Shown: piece after piece, positions 1 to 7,468 of the stretch
Layout of the letters: each line of letters begins with the position of its first letter
Numbering within the stretch: position 1 is the first letter of the stretch
NCBI GenBank assembly: GCA_016213135.1
Contig: JACRBQ010000038.1
Coordinates: 1 to 32,300, forward strand
Reading direction: 5' to 3'
DNA length: 32,300 nucleotides
Source: Chloroflexota bacterium
Lineage (GTDB): Bacteria; Chloroflexota; Anaerolineae; Anaerolineales; VGOW01
The notes under the pieces: generated by a model
Told to the model about the DNA's origin: nothing
The model's database searches: none
What the model saw: the letters and a program-made list of their open reading frames with translations, nothing else
Program-made: the position numbers and the translations under genes

Positions 1-6
1 GACCTC

Positions 7-40
7 CTCGCTCCCCGCCCCCGCGGGGGTGAGGAGCGAG
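7..40. repeat. GC-rich hairpin at window start
   Basis: CTCGCTCC (7-14) is the exact reverse complement of GGAGCGAG (33-40), with a second palindrome of C and G runs inside it. It could be a terminator of a gene outside the window or a dispersed palindrome; no T-run follows on the plus strand. Confidence 0.5.
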
Positions 41-163
41 CCGTTACCATTTTTCGAGAGTGGCAGAACCATGTCAGTCTCCTTCCGCCCTACAGTAAAT
101 TATAGGAGGTCGGTGTCCAACACATTATAGACACAGAGGGACCCGCCTTATTCTAATTTCGGA

Positions 164-1807
164 ATGCTCAACAAGAACGAGTGGATAAGCGGTTTGCTGG
201 AAGATTACAAGCGTGACCTGAACGAGAAGAAAATCAACCTTGACGACGACTATATCAAGTTCATTCGTTTTGGTCAGTGGCGCATCCAGCAAACAGGGCA
301 AGGCATTTTGGCGTTTATCACTAACAACTCATTCATCGATGGCCTCACGCACCGACGAATGCGCCAATCACTAATGGAGACCTTCACCGATATTTACATT
401 CTCAACTTGCACGGCAGTTCAAAGAAGCAAAAGAAAGCGCCAGACGGGTCAAAGGATGAAAACGTTTTTGACATTCAACAAGGCGTTTCTATCAGCCTGT
501 TTGTGAAAGAGTCGGGTAAGACCGGCCCGGCGCGAGTCCATCACGCCGAATTATGGGGAACACGCGAAAGCAAATATGCCATTCTATCCAGGTCGGATAT
601 ATCCAGCATCCAATGGGCCGAATTACAACCGAGGGCTGAAGGTTTCTTTTTTGTTCCGCGCAACGAAGCCAACAAAGCGGAGTACATGAAGGGCTGGTCT
701 GTCCCGGATATTTTTACTCTTTATAACTCTGCCATCCAAACCAAAAAGGACGCACTGACGATACATTTTACTCGCCAGCAACTTGAGTCGGTCTTGAAAG
801 ATATAAAGACGAAAGACCCCGAAACATTGAGAAATGCCTATGATCTCGGCCCAGACGGCCCTGCTTGGTCAGTTGCCGCCGCCAAAAAAGACGTAATGCA
901 ATCCAAAGGTCAGATTTGCCAAGTGCAATATCGCCCGTTTGACCTCCGTTGGACATATTTTACTGGAAACACAGGCGGGTTTTTAGGCCGCCCTCGCGCC
1001 GACATTACATCTCAATTGCTACAACCTAATATTGCACTTGCCACCGTGCGGCAAATTGCGGGTGTACCTGACCTGTGCGAAGTCTTTGTCACCAATCACA
1101 CAATGACTGACCGCAGTATGTTCAGTACGCTTGGCACGCCCTACCTTTTCCCGCTTTACACCTATACAACTTCCGACAATACTGCCGGAACACTCTTTGC
1201 CCAAACCGGAACCACGCGCACGCCCAACCTTGCGCCGGAATTTGTAAAAGCCTTTGGCGAGAAACTTGGCTTGACCTTTATTTCTGATGGAAAAGGGGAT
1301 GCCAAGAAAACCTTTGGCCCCGAAGACGTTTTCCATTACGCTTACGCCGTTTTTCATTCGCCCACCTACCGCGAACGCTACGCCGAATTTCTCAAAATAG
1401 ATTTCCCGCGCCTGCCGCTTACATCGGACAAAAAACTATTCGCCAAATTGGCAGCCAAGGGCGCGGAACTGTTCAGCCTGCACTTGCTCAAAGCGCCCAC
1501 GCTTGATAGTTTCGTCACGACCTTTCCCGTATCCGGCACTAACACCGTTGAAAAAGTAAGGTATGACGCTTCGCGAAAGAAAGTATGGATAAACGACGAG
1601 CAATACTTCGGCGGCTTGCCTGAAAACATCTGGGAGTTTCAAGTCGGCGGCTATCAAGTCTGCGATAAATGGCTCAAAGACCGCAAAGGCCGGACCCTCA
1701 GCGCGGACGATATACGGCACTATCAGCGCGTGGTTGTGGCGCTCAAAGCGACGATTCGTATCATGGCTGAAATTGACAAAGTAATTCCAGGGTGGCCGTT
1801 GCCGTAA
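164..1807 (+). CDS. Type ISP restriction-modification enzyme, C-terminal part (5'-truncated)
   Basis: 547 aa matching the C-terminal third of single-chain type ISP (LlaGI-like) enzymes, which combine nuclease, helicase, adenine methyltransferase and target-recognition domains and usually exceed 1400 aa. Just upstream of the first ATG, in frame, bases 140-163 encode DPPYSNFG, the methyltransferase motif IV (normally NPPYSNFG); a TAG at 128-130 closes the frame. The sequence after the ATG (NEWISGLLEDYK, then FIRFGQWRI) continues the normal family order, and FHYAYAVFHSPTYRERY near residue 390 is the typical start of the ISP specificity domain. The gene has therefore lost its nuclease, helicase and SAM-binding parts, and motif IV has N changed to D. 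The remaining protein should be unable to cut or methylate, although its reading frame has stayed open. No ribosome site is visible. The family call is firm; whether the product is made is unknown. Confidence 0.85.
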   Translation: MLNKNEWISGLLEDYKRDLNEKKINLDDDYIKFIRFGQWRIQQTGQGILAFITNNSFIDGLTHRRMRQSLMETFTDIYILNLHGSSKKQKKAPDGSKDENVFDIQQGVSISLFVKESGKTGPARVHHAELWGTRESKYAILSRSDISSIQWAELQPRAEGFFFVPRNEANKAEYMKGWSVPDIFTLYNSAIQTKKDALTIHFTRQQLESVLKDIKTKDPETLRNAYDLGPDGPAWSVAAAKKDVMQSKGQICQVQYRPFDLRWTYFTGNTGGFLGRPRADITSQLLQPNIALATVRQIAGVPDLCEVFVTNHTMTDRSMFSTLGTPYLFPLYTYTTSDNTAGTLFAQTGTTRTPNLAPEFVKAFGEKLGLTFISDGKGDAKKTFGPEDVFHYAYAVFHSPTYRERYAEFLKIDFPRLPLTSDKKLFAKLAAKGAELFSLHLLKAPTLDSFVTTFPVSGTNTVEKVRYDASRKKVWINDEQYFGGLPENIWEFQVGGYQVCDKWLKDRKGRTLSADDIRHYQRVVVALKATIRIMAEIDKVIPGWPLP

Positions 1808-1822
1808 TCAGCCGCAAAGGGC

Positions 1823-1889
1823 GGCATAACGCCCGCATGCACCTGGCGCGCTACGCCGCCTCAGCGCCGGTTATGCCGACCAGTTGGGC
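1823..1889 (+). repeat. Degenerate attC-like palindrome
   Basis: GGCATAAC (1823-1830) is the exact reverse complement of GTTATGCC (1870-1877), followed by GTTGGGC (1883-1889), a good 3' core-site box. GTTATGCC and GTTGGGC recur in the same order in the much clearer site at 2692-2791, but no matching 5' RYYYAAC box is seen here. Probably a decayed cassette recombination site between the RM fragment and the next gene. Confidence 0.45.
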
Positions 1890-1927
1890 GGCTTGGACTT
1901 TTTACGAACACTCCCTCGGAGGAAACA

Positions 1928-2653
1928 ATGATCGCTTTTGCATTGGTTCTTGTGGTTACGGGGGCTGTTCTGTTAATTTTGGCGAGTCCAAGAAAAGGTG
2001 GGGATGTAAAGATAGAGCAAGGGGAAATGAAAGCAACATTTCCCGAAATCACCGGTTGGGCTAAAATCCCCACCTTTGTATTTGGATTGGCATGTATTGG
2101 ATTAGGGATCTGGATGGGTGTTTCGGTGTTTGTCCAATCACTTGACTTGCCCACTACAGCTCCAACAATATCGGCCCCAACAAATACTACTTCTCCAACT
2201 GAAACACCAGTGCCACCGATTCCTACAAGCACTTTTATGCCAAGCCCAATCCCCACTGGTACGCCTACTGAAACGCCCACTGCCGTTAGTGTTCCCGCTA
2301 ATGTATATTGGTACAATACCCGTATTGCAGTGAAACAAGGGCAGCAGTTAGAGTTTACAGCCTCAGGCACATGGTTCAGTGGCATTGAGCCTTGGACTGG
2401 GCCAGAGGGGAATAGTCAAGAACAGTGTGGGGCGTACCCCGTACCTTGTGGAAATCTAGGAGCGTTAGTAGGCAAGGTAGGAGATAATGGGACTCCTTTC
2501 AAGATTGGCAGTTTTTCTATACAAGCCACACCAGCAGATGGCATCCTTTTCTTAGCAATGAACGACAATACCTCCCCTTGCTCGTCTGATGCACAGGGAA
2601 GTTGCTATTGGGATAACATTGGCTCATTACAGGTGACCATTACGGTGAGATAA
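1928..2653 (+). CDS. Membrane-anchored protein with LecA (PA-IL)-like domain
   Basis: 241 aa. The start is set by GGAGG at 1919-1923, five bases before the ATG. Residues 1-20 form one hydrophobic helix and about 48-70 a second. A linker rich in Pro, Thr and Ser follows (about 75-120) and a C-terminal beta domain (about 125-241) carries the pattern LGALVGKVGDNG, then F-IGS, LFLAMND and DNIGSLQVTI. That pattern is typical of the galactose-binding PA-IL/LecA fold, where the ND and DN residues help to bind calcium in characterised members. The domain is likely exposed outside the cell and may bind carbohydrate. Two Cys pairs (near 166/172 and 217/225) could form disulfides. The gene sits between two attC-like sites and looks like a cassette. 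The LecA relation is inferred from pattern only. Confidence 0.7.
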   Translation: MIAFALVLVVTGAVLLILASPRKGGDVKIEQGEMKATFPEITGWAKIPTFVFGLACIGLGIWMGVSVFVQSLDLPTTAPTISAPTNTTSPTETPVPPIPTSTFMPSPIPTGTPTETPTAVSVPANVYWYNTRIAVKQGQQLEFTASGTWFSGIEPWTGPEGNSQEQCGAYPVPCGNLGALVGKVGDNGTPFKIGSFSIQATPADGILFLAMNDNTSPCSSDAQGSCYWDNIGSLQVTITVR

Positions 2654-2691
2654 TTCTTTATCCGCCCTCGATAATTCCAGAACAAAACGCC

Positions 2692-2791
2692 GCCCAACAC
2701 CGGCATGAACCCGACAGGGGCAACCAGCCGCGTGCTGATAATTCGGAAGTGGTCTCGGTTGCCCCTGGGGGTTATGCCGAGGCCGTTGGGC
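2692..2791 (+). other. Integron attC recombination site (59-base-element type)
   Basis: R'' box GCCCAAC (2692-2698) mirrors R' box GTTGGGC (2785-2791). L'' GGCATGAACCC (2702-2712) pairs with L' GGGTTATGCC (2769-2778) except for one unpaired G at 2707, the extrahelical base that marks the recombined strand in attC sites. The inner arms AGGGGCAACC (2716-2725) and GGTTGCCCCT (2757-2766) pair perfectly, leaving a variable terminal loop. Length is 100 bp, in the normal attC range. It lies 38 bp after one gene and 25 bp before the next, as expected for a cassette boundary. Confidence 0.8.
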
Positions 2792-2816
2792 CCTTGCTCT
2801 TAGAAACGCGAGCGCC

Positions 2817-3419
2817 ATGCCGATACAGATTGCCGATACTGGAATTCGCATCGAACAGCATCTAATAAAGTTTGGTGACTTCACGCAGTTGGTGGATCGT
2901 CATTTGCACGCTTATCCGTCCACAAGTGAATTAGAGTTGGAAGGCGCGCAGGTCAGAACACAGGGTTTCCCGGATGAGCAACTCTGCGATTTCATTCAAC
3001 ATGTATGCAGATGGGGTGGCTATGCTGGTATTGCAGCACGCGTACTTGCCCAGAATAATGTCGTAGATGTGCGCGCCCGCTTCCACGATGCCGTAACCAG
3101 CCTTGAGCAGAATGAACCCGATCTCGAATCGGCACTGCAAGCAATCAACTCCGTTCGCCAATTGGGCACGCCAGCATTCGCGTCCAAGCATCTACGGTTT
3201 CTTCGCCCGGACATATGTCCGGTGTTGGATAGCATTAACTCAACTCGCTTGGCCTACGAATTCAACCCCTCGGGCTTCGCGGCACTGGCCCGCGATTGCC
3301 TAGCTGTGGCACAGATACTTCAGCAACACGGGATCAGCAATCCTATGCAACGCGAGATGGGCCGATGGTTTGTCGCCGATGTTGAAATGGCGCTCTTCGC
3401 ACACTTGCTGGAACTATGA
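2817..3419 (+). CDS. Hypothetical protein, possibly OGG-fold (HhH glycosylase-like)
   Basis: 200 aa, mostly helical, no membrane segment or signal peptide. The stretch from about residue 65 (CRWGGYAGIAARVL) to about 140 (GTPAFASKHLRFLRP, then VLDSINSTRL) resembles the helical core of 8-oxoguanine glycosylase-fold proteins, where a conserved K-H-L-RFL block is followed by a VLD segment. I cannot identify a catalytic Lys/Asp pair with certainty, so a DNA-repair activity is only a suggestion. No convincing ribosome site precedes the ATG, which lies 25 bp after the attC site at 2692-2791, fitting a cassette gene read from an external promoter. The 3' neighbour is a repeat-bearing spacer of about 250 bp. 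Confidence 0.6.
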   Translation: MPIQIADTGIRIEQHLIKFGDFTQLVDRHLHAYPSTSELELEGAQVRTQGFPDEQLCDFIQHVCRWGGYAGIAARVLAQNNVVDVRARFHDAVTSLEQNEPDLESALQAINSVRQLGTPAFASKHLRFLRPDICPVLDSINSTRLAYEFNPSGFAALARDCLAVAQILQQHGISNPMQREMGRWFVADVEMALFAHLLEL

Positions 3420-3433
3420 GCTCAAACGGGCGC

Positions 3434-3619
3434 GCCCACCGATGAATTGCAATTTTCAAGAGGGAAAGTTGAGCGGGGAACACGCTGAGCGCAAGCAATG
3501 AGTCGCCGCTACCGTCAGCAAGTCCGCTGGCAGCGTTTTACGTCTGTTCACTTGCGCGGCTTCACCCACTCGCCATGAAACGCGCGAAGTCAGTGCTCGG
3601 CTGATGCGCACCGTTGGGC
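3434..3619 (+). repeat. Composite cassette-boundary repeat (repeat A + repeat B, attC-like ends)
   Basis: This fills the gene-free stretch 3420-3668. Repeat A (3438-3507) is about 87% identical over 70 bp to 7295-7364. Repeat B (3544-3603) recurs at 5373-5432 and in part at 7360-7394. The block begins with GCCCACC (3434-3440) and ends with GTTGGGC (3613-3619), near-complementary boxes placed like the outer boxes of an attC site. I could not fold a convincing inner L''/L' pair. Likely a long, degenerate cassette site. Confidence 0.5.
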
Positions 3620-3668
3620 AGGTAACACACCGGGCATCCAGGGATTAACCACCACTATTCAGGACAAA

Positions 3669-4595
3669 ATGGACACAGCCATCGAAACCAATAATCTCGT
3701 GAAACGATACGGTGATGTCACAGCCGTTGACGGCTTGTCTTTGCGCGTCGCTCGCGGTGAAATCTATGCGTTCCTCGGACTCAATGGTGCCGGCAAGACG
3801 ACGGCCATTCGCCTGCTGCTCGGCATGGTCAAACCAACGTCCGGCGAAGCACGCGTGCTGGGAACAAGAATTCGCGTTGGCGAAAAGAAACCGTGGGAAT
3901 CTGTCGGATACCTGGTTGAGACACCGGACGCATATCCAGAACTTTCTGTACGCGAGAACCTGGAAGCAATGCGTCGTCTTCGTCCTGGCGCCGAGCCGAA
4001 AGCCGTTGATCGCGTCATCGAACGGCTGGGCTTGGACGCCTATGCGGATCGGCGCGCGGGCACGCTATCGCATGGCAATGCGCAGCGTCTGGGACTTGCC
4101 AAGGCGTTATTGCACAATCCCGAACTGCTCATCCTTGATGAACCGGCCAACGGGTTGGACCCGGCCGGGATTGTCGAAATACGCAACCTCCTCATCGAGC
4201 TGGCGCGAGAACAAGGCGTCACCGTCTTCATGTCGAGCCATATCCTGGGCGAAGTGTCACGACTCGCCAAACGAATCGGCATTATTCATCAAGGGCGATT
4301 GCTTCAAGAACTCGATGTGGACGAACTCGAACGCAATCGGCGGCGACAACTTGTCATTCGCACACGAGATAATCAGGCGGCGCGTGCAGTGCTTGTGAAT
4401 ACTGGATTCTCCGCCGATATTATTTCGGATGGGATAATCGAGATGAAGGACGATATGGCAATCAAACGACCAGATGATATTGCGATTCGACTTGTAAACG
4501 CGGGTCATGCGCCGACCATGCTCAATGTCGAAGAAGAAGACCTGGAGCATTATTTTTTGCGACTTGTCGGCATGGAGGAAGGAGGCGCAAGATGA
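3669..4595 (+). CDS. ABC transporter ATP-binding protein (BcrA-like exporter)
   Basis: 308 aa. One nucleotide-binding domain spans about residues 1-220, with Walker A GLNGAGKTT near 37-45, a variant signature LSHGNAQRLGLAKAL near 137, Walker B LLILDEPANGLDP near 155 and an H-loop His in SSHILGE near 192. The C-terminal 85 residues form the small extra domain seen in BcrA-type ATPases. It should hydrolyse ATP at the inner face of the membrane to drive the permease encoded next, whose ATG overlaps this stop by four bases (ATGA). Such pairs often export peptide antibiotics or lipids; the substrate cannot be told from sequence. The signature has H in place of the second G of LSGGQ, a tolerated variation. 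Start: first ATG after the spacer, without a clear ribosome site. Confidence 0.9.
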   Translation: MDTAIETNNLVKRYGDVTAVDGLSLRVARGEIYAFLGLNGAGKTTAIRLLLGMVKPTSGEARVLGTRIRVGEKKPWESVGYLVETPDAYPELSVRENLEAMRRLRPGAEPKAVDRVIERLGLDAYADRRAGTLSHGNAQRLGLAKALLHNPELLILDEPANGLDPAGIVEIRNLLIELAREQGVTVFMSSHILGEVSRLAKRIGIIHQGRLLQELDVDELERNRRRQLVIRTRDNQAARAVLVNTGFSADIISDGIIEMKDDMAIKRPDDIAIRLVNAGHAPTMLNVEEEDLEHYFLRLVGMEEGGAR

Positions 4596-5365
4596 ATAAC
4601 CTCGCTCAAGCAATCTGGGTCGAATTTCTCAAAGCGCGCCGATCCAAAATGCCATTGTTTACTGCGCTTGGATTTGCGATGGTTCCGTTAGGCGGCGGAT
4701 TCTTTATGATCGTCCTGAAAGATCCTGAAATGGCGCGCCGCGTTGGACTGATCAGCACCAAAGCACAACTGACGATGGGCGCCGCCGACTGGCCAACGTA
4801 TCTTCGATTTCTTACACTGGCTGTTGGAGCAGGCGGCGGCTTTCTTTTTGGTCTCATTGCCAGTTGGGTGTTCGGTCGTGAGTATTCTGACCGAACGGTA
4901 AAAGATTTGCTCGCGCTGCCGACTGCGCGATTCACCATTGTTTTGAGTAAATTCATCGTGATTGCGATTTGGTCAACCGCAGTGACTGCAACCACCTGTC
5001 TCATTACTCTCTTGATTGGCACGGCATTGAAACTTCCGCAAGTATCGTCACAGGTTTTTCTACAAAGCGGGGTTATGATAGCTGCAGGCGCATGTTTAAC
5101 CAGCGCACTCGTAACGCCGATCGCGTTCGCGGCAAGCGCATGGCATGGTTATTTGCCGCCAATCGGCGTGATGATACTTGCCATGGTTCTGGCGCAACTC
5201 ACCAATGCCGCCGGATGGGGAGAATACTTTCCCTGGTCTGTGCCCGCTTTGTACGTTCAAGGTGAAGACCTTGGAATGGTCAGTTATGTGATTGTCATTC
5301 TGACCAGCGTCGCCGGACTTGTTGGCACTCTCCTCTGGTGGGAGTGGGCAGACCAAGCGCATTAG
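4592..5365 (+). CDS. ABC-2 type transporter permease
   Basis: 257 aa with about six hydrophobic segments (near residues 18-40, 75-98, 115-140, 150-175, 180-205 and 230-252). The soluble stretch FGREYSDRTVKDLLALPTAR after the second segment is the typical ABC-2 permease element that contacts the ATPase (E-x-x-x-R-T-x-K-x-L-L). A GGAGG at 4578-4582 serves as ribosome site and the gene overlaps the ATPase gene by ATGA, so the two subunits are translationally coupled. It forms the membrane channel of the exporter. The substrate is unknown. At 1.7 kb the pair would be a fairly long two-gene cassette. Confidence 0.85.
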   Translation: MNNLAQAIWVEFLKARRSKMPLFTALGFAMVPLGGGFFMIVLKDPEMARRVGLISTKAQLTMGAADWPTYLRFLTLAVGAGGGFLFGLIASWVFGREYSDRTVKDLLALPTARFTIVLSKFIVIAIWSTAVTATTCLITLLIGTALKLPQVSSQVFLQSGVMIAAGACLTSALVTPIAFAASAWHGYLPPIGVMILAMVLAQLTNAAGWGEYFPWSVPALYVQGEDLGMVSYVIVILTSVAGLVGTLLWWEWADQAH

Positions 5366-5372
5366 TTGTGTT

Positions 5373-5503
5373 CTGTTCACTTGCGCGGCTTCGCCCGCTC
5401 GCCATGAAACGCGCGAAGCCAATGCTCGGCTGTCACTTCGCCCGTCTCGGAGGGGGGCTGCAGCCGACACGCTGCGCGGCGCAACTGACGCCAGCCGTTA
5501 GCC
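5373..5503 (+). repeat. Cassette-boundary repeat B with GTTAGCC box
   Basis: This accounts for much of the gene-free stretch 5366-5577. Bases 5373-5432 repeat 3544-3603; 5399-5466 repeat 7360-7428 with few changes. The block ends in GTTAGCC (5497-5503), similar to an attC 3' box. It separates the ABC pair from the next gene. No open reading frame with a ribosome site is seen in it. Confidence 0.5.
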
Positions 5504-5577
5504 GCCTCCGTTTGCATTCCCCTTTCGCCCAACTATAATAGCTGCTTGCTGCTGTATTCTCGTCCCTCGGAGCAACC

Positions 5578-6006
5578 ATGTATTCGGAAACCGACGCCTG
5601 CACGCCCCTTCCGCTTAACCTGAAGGCATTCAACTCAAAAGCCGAGCTGCCTTATGGACTCAAGACCAGCCACATCCGCAGGGCAATGGGGGATTTCGTT
5701 GATTTTCTGGGGTTTGTGAACACCCGGCTAGATACGAAGGGCATTCAGCGGCTAGAGTCGATGTTGATGCCTGCGAATTTCAGCAGCATCGTCGGAGAGT
5801 TCATGACATCGACAATCCCCAGGTACTGCAAGAGCATCGCCAAAAACCGATACCACAACGGCCATCCAGACATGGTGCCGGCAGGCATGTTTGCGAACGA
5901 CGCGGCGTTATTCTGGTCGCTCGGCTACAAGTCGGCGCACGATCACAGCCAGCGTCACAGACTCTGGTTACAGGAAGATGATCTCAAATTGGATCTATCG
6001 GGATGA
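5578..6006 (+). CDS. Type II restriction endonuclease fragment (truncated)
   Basis: 142 aa. Residues about 20-105 resemble the N-terminal part of a type II endonuclease family, ending in NRYHNGHPDMVPAG, where PD would be the first half of the PD-(D/E)XK metal site. A normal family member continues for about another 100 residues through an E/D-x-K motif. Here the sequence after FANDAAL turns unfamiliar (FWSLGYKSAHDHSQRHRLW) and stops within 35 codons, so the catalytic E-x-K is missing. The stop is one base from the stop of the convergent DNA methyltransferase gene, the usual partner of such an enzyme. I infer a restriction gene broken by deletion or frameshift, leaving an orphan methyltransferase. 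GGAGC at 5569-5573 supports the ATG start. Family identification is from recall of the HPD-VPAG pattern only. Confidence 0.6.
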   Translation: MYSETDACTPLPLNLKAFNSKAELPYGLKTSHIRRAMGDFVDFLGFVNTRLDTKGIQRLESMLMPANFSSIVGEFMTSTIPRYCKSIAKNRYHNGHPDMVPAGMFANDAALFWSLGYKSAHDHSQRHRLWLQEDDLKLDLSG

Positions 6007-6007
6007 C

Positions 6008-6958
6008 TCAGGAGCCGATCAGGTCGAGCATGGAGAGCTGCCGCTCTTCGACATCCAAGACTAGACCGGCCAGTTGAGGCACAACTTGTTTGCTCATTTC
6101 GTAATAATCGGAATGCCGCTCAACCCCCAAAGAGTCCAAGCCAACAGCTTCGGCAGCCGCTATCGTGGAGCCTGACCCCATAAAAGGATCAAGAATTACC
6201 CCTTTCCCCAAGGGCAATGCAGCTCGGACAACTTGCCGCAAAAACGATTGTGGTTTCAGGCTTGGGTGTTGGGCTATCTCCCTCTCTCGTCTTGGAGTTC
6301 GTACGCTGACGATCACATCATTGAACGGCCGATCAACGCCGACTCTTCTGAGCGCACCGGTTCCGTAGGCGCGCAAACAATCGCTAACTTTCATGCCAGC
6401 AGGTATTGGCTTCCGAAGTATTCCCCATGGCTCGTAACAACTTCGCGGCATCGAGCAAACTTCCGGGAACTCCTCCTCCGCATTCTTGGGCCGATCCCCG
6501 CCCCGGAAGGTTCTTACTAGTCGTATTAGTTCACCCCGAAACTCGAGCCCTCCATCAACCAGCGCAGACAACACAAGCTGAGAGAGAAAGGCGTTGCTGG
6601 CAACAAAAACGTGGCCACCAGGGGCTAGCACACGGACAGCAAGCTTGCCCCACTCGACAAAAAACCTTCGAAGGGTATCTCGTTCCTTTTGGTTTAGCGC
6701 CGTAAAACGTGGAAGAGGGGCGCGGTTACTACCATCAAAAGACGGGGGTATTCTCCATATTCCGCCGTTACCATTTGCGCGCTTCTCAATTTGGTCGAAG
6801 TTGTATTCCTTCACGCCGTAAGGCGGATCGGTAACGATTGCATGAATGCTGCTTTTCGGAATTCTACCCATCCACTCGAAACAATCCGCGTGAATTATGA
6901 CTGAGCGTGCGAATTGCTTATGGTGGTAGTCAAGCGCAAGTTTCTCCAAGTCAAGCAT
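6008..6958 (-). CDS. DNA methyltransferase, beta class (N4-cytosine/N6-adenine)
   Basis: 316 aa. Catalytic motif IV TDPPYGV lies near the N-terminus (D44-PPY47) and the SAM-binding motif I, DPFMGSGSTIAAAEAVG, near residue 262. The order IV before I defines the beta class, and DPPY points to methylation of an exocyclic amino group. The middle part (about 80-240) is the target-recognition region. The enzyme would transfer methyl groups from SAM to a specific DNA site to protect it from a partner nuclease. That partner appears to be the truncated endonuclease fragment converging on it, so it may now be solitary. Its start lies two bases after the stop of the Phd/YefM antitoxin gene, so the two share a promoter at 7233-7261. 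Confidence 0.9.
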   Translation of the reverse strand: MLDLEKLALDYHHKQFARSVIIHADCFEWMGRIPKSSIHAIVTDPPYGVKEYNFDQIEKRANGNGGIWRIPPSFDGSNRAPLPRFTALNQKERDTLRRFFVEWGKLAVRVLAPGGHVFVASNAFLSQLVLSALVDGGLEFRGELIRLVRTFRGGDRPKNAEEEFPEVCSMPRSCYEPWGILRKPIPAGMKVSDCLRAYGTGALRRVGVDRPFNDVIVSVRTPRREREIAQHPSLKPQSFLRQVVRAALPLGKGVILDPFMGSGSTIAAAEAVGLDSLGVERHSDYYEMSKQVVPQLAGLVLDVEERQLSMLDLIGS

Positions 6959-6960
6959 GG

Positions 6961-7206
6961 CTAGTCCCCTTCGATAGGCTCGCCGATTGTATAATTGGGG
7001 CTAAGTTCTTTGATTAGCTTTTCAAGCTTGCTTCGGTCAGCCTGGCTTGCAGCCAAGATTCGCTCGAAGTCCGCTATGCTAAGAATTACGGCCTGCGACG
7101 AGTTTCGTCTTCGGACGACGTACTGCGTGCCGTTTCGGACAACATCATCCAAAATCTGCCCGAAGTTGTTTTGTGCGTCTGTAGAGCTAACTAGTTTTGT
7201 CTTCAT
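6961..7206 (-). CDS. Phd/YefM family antitoxin
   Basis: 81 aa. The N-terminal 55 residues (SSTDAQNNFGQILDDVV, then VVRRRNSSQAVILSIADFERIL) are typical of Phd/YefM antitoxins, which bind DNA as dimers through this part and a toxin through the C-terminus. No RelE, Doc or YoeB toxin gene is adjacent. Instead a DNA methyltransferase gene follows after two bases. The protein may repress the shared promoter, where palindromes TTGTACAA and TATATTAGATATA overlap or follow the -10 box. It may thus act as a controller of the modification gene or be a solitary stabilisation relic. The promoter at 7233-7261 is intact, as is common for minus-strand genes in cassette arrays. Confidence 0.88.
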   Translation of the reverse strand: MKTKLVSSTDAQNNFGQILDDVVRNGTQYVVRRRNSSQAVILSIADFERILAASQADRSKLEKLIKELSPNYTIGEPIEGD

Positions 7207-7220
7207 TTTGTCAAATTAGC

Positions 7221-7261
7221 TATATTAGATATATTGTACAAATCTACTGCTGCCTTGTCAA
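7221..7261 (-). promoter_or_regulatory. Promoter and operator of antitoxin-methyltransferase operon
   Basis: On the minus strand: -35 TTGACA (7256-7261), 17-bp spacer, -10 TACAAT (7233-7238). Palindrome TTGTACAA overlaps the -10 and palindrome TATATTAGATATA (7221-7233) covers the predicted start point, both well placed for repression by the encoded Phd/YefM protein. Confidence 0.75.
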
Positions 7262-7287
7262 ATCCCAGACGTTTTCGAGGCAGTTGC

Positions 7288-7440
7288 GCCGCCTACCGAT
7301 GAATTGCAGTTGACAAGAGGGAAAGTTGAGCGGGGGGCGCGCTGAACGCAAACAATGAGTCGCCATGAAACGCGCGAAGCCAATGCTCGGCTGTGACTTC
7401 GCCCGTCTCGGAGGTGGGGCGCAGCCGAACTTTGGGCGGC
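7288..7440 (+). repeat. Composite cassette-boundary repeat (repeat A + repeat B)
   Basis: Repeat A (7295-7364) and repeat B (7360-7428) are fused here, while at 3438-3603 they are about 40 bp apart. The outer ends GCCGCCTA (7288-7295) and TGGGCGGC (7433-7440) are complementary apart from one G-T pair. This fills the stretch between the antitoxin promoter and the next gene; no open frame of note is seen. Confidence 0.5.
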
Positions 7441-7468
7441 TTCCGCACAGTACGGGAAAAATTTGCAA

